The position numbers and the translations under genes are program-made. The notes beneath the pieces are model-generated. The model was not told where the DNA came from, did not search any database, and saw nothing but the letters and a program-made list of their open reading frames with translations. Positions 27,801 through 39,800 of a stretch of DNA of 64,000 nt are shown here, in pieces. Every line of letters begins with the position of its first letter. Position 1 is the first letter of the stretch. The stretch comes from Trileptium ribeirensis. Taxonomy: Eukaryota; Nematoda; Enoplea; Enoplida; Thoracostomopsidae. Location: assembly GCA_030248225.1 (NCBI GenBank), contig JASANE010028637.1:24692-88691 (forward strand), in the 5' to 3' direction.

Positions 27801-30800
27801 CTGATTTAACTATACTTTATTGGTTTATCTGATATATGGGATTAAACCAGCTTCAAGATTTCACTTTTCTCTTTTAATAAGGTGATAGCGTTCATCATAA
27901 ATTAAGGTTTTCCAAGTTAAACTGTTTGGCTGCAACGAGTTTTTTCTACACTCTGTTTTATGACCTTGTATGAGCAAGTAAGAAAAAAAATTGGATTATC
28001 TAAGTTTGTTGAACGCTAGTTTTGAGCAAACAGACTACCGCTTTTCGTAACATTATTGTTTTCACATCTTAATAATTTTGCCTAACAATATTGAAAACGG
28101 TACTGACGAACACGAAGAAGTTGGTTCAACGTGCGTTTTAAGTTTTTTTTGCTTTTTGTAGAAACCGCAATCAATATCGGTTACTCGTGTCGACTGCTGA
28201 CCGAAGATATGCGCGAAATATTTGTTGTCGACGGTGAATCGTTCGACGCTGTTTATTCACAACTCCAAGATATCAAAGCGCAAATCGACGCCTACGACAA
28301 CGAAACCAACTATGCAGCAAACGCGAAAGTATCGAATAGTTCAACAACCAATTATCAAAAAAACGGAGTGACGTCGTTAGTACTAAAATTGTAGCTTTGA
28401 CCAAACTGCATTTCGTAATTGAATAAGTTTGTTGAAAACGATAGGGGAGCGGAACCAGAGTTCGCGACTGGAACCGGATTGTTAGTTGAGTTTAGTTTCT
28501 CCGGTCAAATTTTAGTTTCCATATACATTTTTCTTACCTGTTCGATTTTGACGGAACTGGCGATAATCTATTAGTATTTTGCTATGAAAATGCGCCTTTA
28601 ATCTTTGGCGTTTCCACGTTGTCAACAACTTTCGTTTTCAAGATTCTTTGTTAAAATATTCCGGCGCTAAATACGCTTTAGGCGTGTAATAATGAAAGTG
28701 AACATTACGTTGGTGGAAGTTACATTCACTGAGAAAAATTAAACCGAATCTGTCCATTCTAAATTTCCAAACGTCATTTTTAAGTAAATTCCAATAAAAA
28801 GCACCACACGTTTATTGACTTGGATTGCTTTGATCGGCGTATGCAAATGTTGTTGGCTTTGCCATGGATTCGGAATGCTGCCAGTTCTCAATTTCTGGCC
28901 TATCATAGTTCACCCGCTGTAGTTTCTAGAAATATTTCTAATTTTGACCAAATAGTACACAACAACCCGGTAGTTCTGAGTGGAAAGGTGCATTTTATTG
29001 CAAATGCGACATGCCATTTTGCTGCTAATTTCCAAGTCGTTTTGTGCCATGTAGCAATTTGTGCCTAGAATGTAACCAGATTTGGCGCTCCTCACGAAAG
29101 TTTGGCTACGGGGGTGCGCGGTCTGATTATTGTAAGAATTTGTGGAAATAATATATCCCCCTAATATTTTACAAGTAGGTTGGCAAAGCTAGATTGCTTC
29201 CCTGAAAAACACACATTGCTGTCAGATTCAGCTGAAATCAACCAACTTACCTAACACTTAATTTTCTGATATTAGCCTGAGCAGCTATTTAGGAGTCAGG
29301 CAACCGTGTATCATCTTACTGCTTGCATAAAAATGAGATCACTCGTCACAAAAACTTACTTATAATCTTTCTCTTCAGTACTTAAATACTGAAACTACTG
29401 CATTATGTTCACAACGGTGGTCAGCATTGTAAGCTGTTTCAATTCAGGGTACCAAATTAAATTATTGGCCCGGACTTAGTCTGTGTGTGTCGTGTTGTTT
29501 ACATATTTTTGCCTACTACGTATATAAACACGAAGTGTAAATCACATCCCAACTCTGTTGAAACCGAATAAACGTGAAACGACTTGAAATATTTAGATAC
29601 CGAATAAACTGTCACAATAAAGAAAAGTATGAATTTCAAATTATCTAATTTGAATGACCTACCACTGAGGATAATTATTTAACTCTTATATTTAGTTACC
29701 TGTACAGCAACGGATAACGTTTAAGATTGCTTGTCTCGTTTTTAAGTGTCTTCGTGGCAACGGACCTTCCTACTTAACTGATAAACTTTGTCTATGTGAC
29801 AGCGAGCGATTATTCTCCAGACAGCAACTGCAGGTTCCATCAAATATCGACTGCAGCTTTGAATGTTTCGCACCTGTGATTTGGAACGCTCTTCCTGTGT
29901 CTCTTAGGTCGAGAGATCTGACAATGACAATGTTTCGGCGACAGCTAAAGTCGCTCCTGTTTGATGTTGGCTTCAATTAGCTATCCCACTACTGTTGAGT
30001 AGGGCGATTATCCTAATCGTGATTCAACTACAACCGACAATAGACAATAACTCGTTTCCGTAGCCGATTGGGATTTTGGCGCATCTAAATGAAGCATCTT
30101 TCAATTTTAACCATCTTTGTGGTCAATTTTGCAGTGTAGCAGTCGACGCGTAAGAATCCGACGTGTCGTGGATATATAGCTAGTAGCTGCGTTGTTTAGC
30201 CATCCGCTTTTACATTCAAGATCAAGTAGGCATACTTTATATTTATCCTGTTGACAGTTGTTTTCATACTTAGTTAACTATTTTAGGTCCAACTCTGGTG
30301 GGCACGTGATGTTTAGTAGCAATCAACACGCTGGAAGTCTAGGTGAAGCTGCGGACGAAGATGCCCTTGAGGGCTTTGCTCTCGTGATCAACGGTCACAG
30401 CTTGGTACGGTGACTATATGAGCATTGACACTGTATACCTGTATTTATATAAATTTGAAATTATTAATTTGTGTTTATGCAGCATGAAGTATTAACCATA
30501 TCTTACTTACTGGAACTACTGACATTATTTAGCGACATTTTTACTGTTTAAAAATTATTGATTTCTTACTTTACCCAACATGTCTTTGGCGAATCGGCGC
30601 AGCATATTGTGATGTTTGGCCAACTCTAGTTTATACGTAACAGAAAGCTGAAAAACTTATATTGCATGGTTGGCGGTTTCTCAGAAGATTATTTCTAAAG
30701 ATACAACAGTTTTTTAGTTGTTTCGTTATCATTTAATTGAAATTTTAATTTTTTTAATTTAATATTCAATTGAATTCAATTTATTTTTCACTTTTTCAGA

Positions 30801-33800
30801 CTCATGCTCTACACGAAGATCTCGAGCAGCTATTTCTTGAAATCGGTTGCGTTTGTAAAGCGGTAATTTGTTGCCGCGTGACACCGCTACAAAAAGCGTT
30901 GGTCGTCGATCTCGTTAAGCGTAATAAAAAAGCGGTCACACTGTCGATCGGTGACGGTGCAAACGATGTTAGCATGATTAAAAGTAAGTTTTTCATTTCA
31001 TGCGGCAACACTATTCACTATCAACGTGCGCAAATCATAATGGAACATCGTAATTTGTGCGCGTTCGCAGCTTTTACGATCATGAACTGGCTTGTAAAAA
31101 CAACAACCCATGTCTACGCACTTGCAGTGGACTGACGCAATACAGCTTAAAAATTTCTTACGAAATATCAGCACTCTGAAAAACGACGCGATTGATTCAT
31201 ACAACATAACAAAGCAAACATAATTGCATTACTATGTGACGCAAGCTCTGCGCTGACCTTGTATGCAGTTAGCGGTTATAGCTGCGATTATTTTAGTCCA
31301 CTGTTTGCGAACATTGTAAACTGAATATTATTGTCACTGAATCCTATTGCAATGCCTGAATGGGATGTCAGAAACGTCGTTTTGGGTTTTAAGTTTTGCG
31401 AATTATTTTGCGCTGCTATGGTATTTGTGTAATTTTTGCTTCACATTTTGGGGAAATGCTGAGAACTTAATTTGCCTAAATTGTACGTTTATCTTGTGAC
31501 GTTTTTGTTGAGCACATATGTAGGACATTGGTTACAAATGGTAACGAGAATTATGGGTTGTGCTGCGGTATAATGATTATAAGCATTGACGTAACATACA
31601 TAGAAGTCGCATTCTTTGAAAAAATTTTCAGTGTTATTTTCTTGTAATTTATGTCTCGCTTGCTCTTCTTTCAATAATGCAATAATTTATTATTCTACAT
31701 TATTACTTATTGTTAAAGTGGCACATATCGGCGTCGGTATATCGGGCCAAGAAGGAATGCAAGCGGTTCTGGCATCAGATTTTTCGATCGCTCAGTTTCG
31801 CTTCTTAGAACGTTTACTACTTGTTCACGGACGGTGGTCGTATTTGCGAATGTCCAAATTTCTCCGATACTTCTTCTATAAAAATTTTGCCTTCACATTA
31901 GCTCACTTTTGGTTTGCCTTTTTCTGTGGTTATTCAGCACAAGTAAGTCGTTTACGTTTGCAGTTGTCGTTCTTGGCCATTATTTAGGCTTACTAGGTAT
32001 TAGTTGACAGTTTTGTTCAAAGCAGCAATTGTAGTAAATTTATAACGATCCGTTACCTGTTCGCCACCTTTACGAAAATTACTGTCTGGTTTCTTTATTC
32101 GCTGAAAATTTTGCCAGGGCCAATGACCGAGGCCCTGGTTTTCGCAACCAGAGGCGCTTGAGTGTAACACGTAGCATGGAATTGCAGCAATCAGATTGCT
32201 ACCAAATGTAAATACAATTGCTCTGGTAAATACACAGAAGCTACCAAATGTAAATCCAATTGCTCTGGTAAATACACAGAAATCAGCATGTACTTGTTCA
32301 GTGGTACGTTCATTTCAGTTTCGAAGTGTTGGGTTTAAGTTTTAAGTTTAAAGGCAGAACGTTAGCGCATGAAGATCTATTCGCAGTTCCCAGAAGAATT
32401 TCAGCACAGTCTCGCATTTCACTATAAATTAATATTGGTAATAAGCACCTGAGTAACATACAATATATATTTTCATCAGTGTTATATTGCGAAAATGTAA
32501 ATGTAGGTTGTTGGCGTGGTTTTGTTGCGTAGAGTATCAGTGTGGTAGTATTCTGCTCTGAAAGGCTTACGGTGCATTTTAATCCTTTCCACATGCGATA
32601 ATTTCCACACAATTATTTCAACCACAGGACTTTTGACAAAAATAGCTTCACTATAATGGCAAGGTTTTAACAAAAGTTTACATAACGCTCTGAGGAAGCG
32701 GCCTTAAAGAGAAGTATTCCTGGAATATGAAGTTTTGTGTAATTTATTTTGATATATGTAGTGCATCGGGATGTTGGTCAGTCTATCCTGCACAACACAA
32801 AAATAATATTAACGTTAATTTAAGCATGGGTCAAAGACAAACAAATATATTTCACAGATGCTATTCTTTGTTTTCAGACAATGTACGACGCAGCATTTAT
32901 CGCTTGCTATAACTTGTTTTTCACAGCACTCCCGGTATTAGCGTTGGGTGTTTTCGACCAAGATGTTAATGACCGATTCAGTCTTAGGTATGAACCATTA
33001 TTACTAGTATTTCGCAAGCGAGGGTGAAACGGAGCTAGCGGGGTTACATTTTAAGGTATTTTGTGTAATGTAATCACCTGTAAGAGACTATGTCTGATGT
33101 ATATCACCATAAAACCTCTTGAACGCTGAACCCATTGAAAATCCTAAAACCTCGTCGGGCTTAAACCAATCGAAAACTACGGACAACGCATCAAGTATTT
33201 GTGCTAGATTCCAGATAACTAAATCATCTTATTCAGCCTATCGGAAAACCCACACAGACAATTCTTGATGATCTGTAAGCAATACGTAGCCAAACAACTG
33301 AAGACATAATATAGTGTAGATCGAGTTCGTCGACCATAAATCTGTTGAAAACCCGTGAAAAGGTATAGTATAGTCAAGTCGAACTGTAGATAGCAGAATC
33401 ATCGTATCGCTTGAAAACCTAATAGGCATGCATTGTAAGGTAAAAACAAGCAACAACATTGCGAAATGTAAAAAATCGCTATTTCTGGAAAAGGATCGAT
33501 GAACCATGTGGGCCCTGAAACGCTGGTACCCGTATGGCCAGATTTTTCAAAAAACCCTTAAAAAGCTGTTTCTTTTGGTCATTTTGACCTGGAACATGGG
33601 TTTGCAGCTGTTCGCGTTCAACTAAACGGCACATCGCCATCATTTTTGATGTTGAACCAAAAAATTGTTGAAATCTGCCCGTCCGAAAATGAGCCATGAA
33701 TAATTGCACTGACACACAAAAAGAAATATTCACGATTTTTCATCCTAGCGTCTTCATTGGAAACTCAGCTCGCTCTGTTTCAATTAGTACGTATTGCGAG

Positions 33801-36800
33801 ATTATATTGATTTAATGGTTTGGATTATATTTTTATATCGAAGTGTTGAAATTGCAGAGAAGCCTTTCGGTAATAAGGCAAGTTATGCGGTGTCCGCTTG
33901 AGTTGACATTTTAGCCGTACTAATAAAAAATTTGAAAAATCGCTTAACTGCTTTGAGAGAATCAGCTTGACACTATTTGGTTGGTGACAGTCTACGGTTG
34001 AACTGTTTTTGGAGTAAAGAAAAGTTATTGAAATGGAACCAAATAAGTTTATACGTTAGAATCGTAATATTTGTAATGCACTTTCCGGTGTAGATATGTA
34101 ACAGACTGCTTCTACGGCAAGTTGTTGCTTATTTGATTTGGCTTTGTCGGCAGTCACGGCATAAAGTTTTTAATTGTAATCTCGATCAGTAAGCAGCATT
34201 CGTGATGTTCATATGTTGGGTACATAGGCTTTCACACATGCAACGTAATTCCCTAATGTAGAGCGTAGAGATTATAATATTTAAAACTATTGCTTTTCTT
34301 TGTGCTTCACCGTAAATCGGATATTTTTAATATCAATCATTGTTAATTTTAAAATTGTTGACTTAATTGTGATAATATTATTCATGGAAAAATGTTTAGG
34401 TATCCAAAACTCTACGTTCCTGGTCAATATAATCTCTATTTTAACATGAGGATATTTGTTTATTCGGTTTTACACGGCATCATATCGTCGCTGGTGTTGT
34501 TCTTTATCCCATACGGAGCGTTTAAGTACGTGCTGTTTTATATTTTTTGTTCGTTTTAAAGTTATTTTCAATTATGTCCCGCAAATAAATATTGCTGCTG
34601 CTTCCGCTGAATACAAAAACTTTTACCACTAACCTATAGTTTATCGTTTTAATACATTATCATTACAGCCACGTTTACATCTAGTGTTTTACTGGTGACT
34701 GAATTATTTTGGTTTCACTCTTTGAAACAGGAATAGCAATCGATTTTGCAAACCTGCATCCTCCTGTGGAAAAATGTAACAGAAGCGTTAATTTTGACCT
34801 ACTATCATTCCAAAATATACCGCAATCTCCTGTCAATGCCTTCGATTAAACATTGTGTTTATTGATCTAAGTATTTGTTTAAACATTACCTATTTCTTTC
34901 GTGTATTCTGTATATTGATGACAGAGTTTTGCAGAAGTAATTGTAGACCATGGTTTTAGCGGAAGCGCATTTATGTGGTATTTATGGACATGTTTTGAAT
35001 TCATTGAAGCTAAAATACTTTTAAATTGTAGTATAACGGTAGTTGCCAGAAATAACTGTTGAACTTCGAAAATGACTTTCGAGTTTCGAACGAACGATCG
35101 AACATCGGACAAATTATCTCTATCAAATCTCGGGTAACAATTATTGTAGGGCAATTTAAAAACACCGCGTTAAAGTTACAACAAAGTTAGAACTATTTAC
35201 GAATAAAATTTGAACTTTCTTAAACCAACGTTGAACCGCACTGATGTCTGATAGAGTACAGGTGCGCTGCATAATTATACCTTGTGACTAAGTCCTTGTT
35301 TTTCAAATGTACATATGTAAGATACAATAGTAATCTCATCAGCAGGGTCTTGCTTGGTGGGTGACGTGATCATTGAGCGTACTATTTCCGTACTTTTATT
35401 GTTTAGATATGCCGTAAATCCGGGCGGATACGATATGGGCGCTCAGCATATTTTAGCATTTGTCGTCTTCACCGCGTTGGTTATTGTAGTGACAGCTCAG
35501 GTAAATTATAAGCGTAAATTTTGCGTATGATGTTAAAATTTTATTTTTAGTTATTAAAGTCATGTTATAGATTTAACATTTCTCAACATTTTTATAGTGT
35601 ACATACCCCAGTACGGGAAATGATTTATCATATTTTGAGAGTTATGTTGCTACTGCCCAGTCAGGAATATCTTTAGTTAGATTTTATATTATTCTAATGT
35701 CCGGTATAACGTTGAACGCTGCGAAACGTTATCACTGCGTGTCTAAACTAAACTATTCATGACTAGCCACAATGATGTTGCTGATAGTAGATTTTTATTA
35801 TAACTCGGAGATTTTCGAGTCTGAGAAAAATCCTTTCCTCTGAGTGGCCAGTTACATCACATAATGGAAATCTTAAGGGCGTGTTCACACTGCATTCGAT
35901 CCTTCCCGAATTTATATAGGAATTATTTTTCAGTTATTCCACTTTCATTGTTATCATCGTATTTAGGCTAAACAACTTTAAGCTGCTTTTAAGTTCATTC
36001 TAGTATGCTATTTTTGTGTTTCCAGGAATATTAGAATTAGAGTTTTGGTTTATTGACGTAGGGTACAGTTCTGCGTATACGGAGATGTTGAAGCTTTAGT
36101 AATACGGAGGTGTCAAACACCAGTGATTCTCGACCAAATTTCATTGTGCGCACGAGGTTTCATTGTAAACTATTGCATCGGCTCTATATCTATACTATGA
36201 GTTTTAACCAAAAATCAAATCAAATGTCGCTAGTCGTGTATATCTTGAGAACTGTAAGACTGATACTGCATAGAATTTTTTCAACAGTTCATATATATTT
36301 TGCGACAGTAAATTTAACTCATGTTCACAAACCATCCTGTTTGAACCATAATTCGGCGCAAAACTGTTCCCCAACACGCAGCTTTGCGATGGAAATCCAG
36401 CAATTGTGTTCTCAAAAACTCAATGAAAATTACCAATTTTAGCAAAGGAAAATCTACCGGATTTGTATTACGGTGGCTTTGTTTGCTAGCACTGCCAGCT
36501 AAACCGCAGGACCGATTAATTTGTGACCTCAGTGTTATGTTAAATTTGTTCTTGAACCGAGACAAATACAAATGAAAAGCTCATAGGCATTAGATAACAA
36601 TTTTCCTGCTAATTGAAAATCACAAAAATTCTGTTAGGACGCAAGGTGTCATTTTTGGTACTTTTTTCTGATTTTGCCAATTTTCTGATAGCTAAAAACC
36701 TATGAAATGTCTTTGAAAAGGGTTAGCGATTTGCTATCCGCTGTTACAAACTAGGATGGTCGATGTGCGCAGCTTAAGTTTAAGCTTAGCATTTGACTTA

Positions 36801-39800
36801 ATGACTCATTAAAGATTTGGTATTAAGATTAAGAAAGTCGATAAATATTATGTTCCATGAACAAAATGGCTATGAATAGACCACTTAACTTTAATTAACC
36901 TTATGACTATTCATTTAACCAGCTGTATGGCTATTTATTACTAATGAATATTTCTTTAAATCTGAAAATCACAAAACCCCATAGGGGATTATCTACATGT
37001 AAGCTCTAACCCCCTTGGGCGATACGCCGATTTACCACCTGTGAGTTAGCCCAATTCTGCCACTCTCTCGCGCTCCAGATGCGCAGAAAATTTAGACCAA
37101 ATGGCAAAAGCGGAGAAAATGGAAAAACTGGATGGAAAATTTGAGTGCCGAAAAGGTTCGACAATAATTTATCCCCCTCGTGACGACGTCCCTCCCGCAA
37201 AAACCGGCTGATCCCTCTAGGATGCCTATGACCCTTCCCCTGCAAGTATCGCTATCGCCTTGGACCTCGAATCTCGTGCATGTATGCCCAACGTTGTCAG
37301 TTTCAACGAAAATAAGTCACATACAAGAATAAAATATAAAATACACAACAATGTTTAGAAAGTAAGGTTTAAAAAGACATATAAACAGTCTAATTGGTGC
37401 GAGTATTTTAAGCTACCCTGCTGAATAGCAATGTAGGCTAAATGCCTACACGTATTCTAATAAGAATCTAAATATATTGCCCAACTCTTATTTAAGAATA
37501 CTGTAACAAAAACGCAAATTACTCCTACCTGCGAGTAAAAGAACCTTACCCGCAGGTAAAAAAATTACACGCGGGTAGGGAAAATTTACTAGCAGGTAAA
37601 TAATTACCTGCCGATAGGAAAAAAATAACCCCAAGTAAATTATGTTGCCCGCAGGTAATTTTAAATGAATCGCAGTTAAATTGGAATTACTCTCAGGTAA
37701 AATAGCCTACCTTGTAGGTAGCCTATCCGGTTTTTTAGAATAATTAATAGGATAAATTTATTCACGGGTAGGTCAAAAATTACCAGCTGGTAGAGGCCAG
37801 GCCAACCTTATTTAAGAATACGGACCTTATTGAAGTTTTCTTAAATTTATCATAGGTTTTGGGTTGATCCAAAAACGCTGTTTTAAAGAGAAAATCTTCT
37901 ACGCGCTATGTTGCTTGAACAGCTGCTGCTTATATTTTAATATTATAGTTATGCTGCTACAAGTAACGAATTACCTCAGACAAAAGTCGCTTTCCTTAGG
38001 TTTTACGTATAAAATTAAAGCCATGCTTTCTGTTAAACCAGATTAGGCTATCATCGATTACCTCAAAACGGATCAGCACGCGCAATCACAAAGCGCGATT
38101 GAGACCGAATAGAAAAATATTTAGTCAATATATTCTGCCACGAGTTGAATTGCGTTTTAATGCAAAGGCATAAAAATTTTCGTGATGGTGCTATGTGTAA
38201 CAAATTCCCAGTACACTCTATACCATTAGTCATTGATTGATTTTTTACTTTGGAAACAAATTTGTAAAATACAGTACCCACCAAAAATGACTGTCGCTCG
38301 CTCACCACTCACTCGAAACAAATTTTTCCAAAAATAGTATTTATTATTAATTTCAATAGTTTCGAAATCTCGAGCGACTTACTCGCTCGTGACTCTCTCG
38401 CTCGAGATGCGACAGTCATTTCTGGCGCGTTTGCTGTCAACGGCTGTTGAGATGCAATTAGTAACAAAAAATAAGCGCAGTGGCGAATGACCGCAGAGTT
38501 GGATAGACGAAGACGCTGTTGGATACAATTTAATGTGGTCGCACAGAAACGCAAAATCGTCCGTCAAGCAGTTAGTACATTAAAGGGCACAAAAAGCGAA
38601 TCCAACAATGCTCGTTTATAAACGAACGTTACAACGTACGTTTGCATTTACCTTCGTTCATAAACGAACGCAAAAATTCGTTCCGAAATACGACAAATTT
38701 TGATTACAGATGTACATTCGTTCGCGTTCATTTTTATGCATTGATTTTTGTCTGTTATCGTAGTTGCGTCCTACTGCGTCTGTTGTTTCTCAGTTTCAGC
38801 ACTCGCCAGAAATGAGTGTGGTATTTCGAACGATGGAACTTCTAACAGAAATCGATCAAATTTATTGTCGAAGAACATTTGAACGCTTTTTGAACAAACT
38901 TTGAACAACTCTCGAACAAAAGGGGTCAAAATTTTGACCACGTCTCGAACAAAATTTTGTATTTATCGAACGAACATTGAAAGAACAGCACGCATTTCTG
39001 GCGAGTTGTGGACTTGTCCGTGGTTGTAGCTCCTATCTGCAAACAACATCAGAAATGGTTACAGTTTTGTTTTATAATTTCAGATAGCGCTTGATACCGC
39101 ATATTGGACAATTTTTTCAAACATTGTAATTTGGGGTTCGCTTGCTTTCTATTTTCTAATGGCAATTATCTATTACGAATTGATACCGTACATCATGAGC
39201 GTCCAATACGTTGGTGTTGCGTTTATGTCGATGGGCTATCTCAATTTTTGGTTATCCGTTCTTGTTACCGTCGTTATACTAATGGTACCAGTGGTAAGTC
39301 TGTCTGCTATTGGTGTCTGAAGTTATTAATCTACTATGAAAGATTGTGATCGCCGAATTCATTACAAAATAGTGTTTGTTACTCTTTGGACAACTGAAAT
39401 TCTATAAGTCAGAATTCAGTTATTGAGTTATCAATGGAATGTTTACGTTGCCTGCAGATTTGTAACTTGATTCAGTGCCAAGCATATTCAAGCATACAGT
39501 ATTATATAAGCGTCCGACTCAAATGTGCAATCTTCGGCTGTCCTGACCAATAGCAATTTACACGGTTGTAGGATTTTGACAGCGGATTATATAGATTTTT
39601 TGCATAATTTCAGATTGCAGCGCGATTCTTTTGGTTTGATGCCTATCCGACATTATCTGACCGTGTTCGTGTTAAACAAAATATTCGCCGTCTTGCCACA
39701 AAGCTTTCCGAACTTCCGTTGCGACCGCTTACTGGATCTACGCGTCGTCGTCGATCCATTCGTTCCGGGTATGCGTTTTCCCATCGGTCAGGCTTCGGCG

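Larger units (their letters stand above)
35501..39083 (+). other. Intron E21-E22 with palindrome array and inverted-repeat elements
   Basis: This 3.6-kb intron carries the 20-bp-period palindrome array (37526-37792) and two short inverted-repeat elements (38281-38425, 38802-39005). Open frames at 36110-36575 and 38309-38567 are chance frames. Confidence 0.6.

Noticed and set aside
37526..37792. CRISPR-like array
   Set aside because: Units are only about 14 bp, spacers about 6 bp, and the DNA is eukaryotic; the repeat and spacer sizes do not fit.
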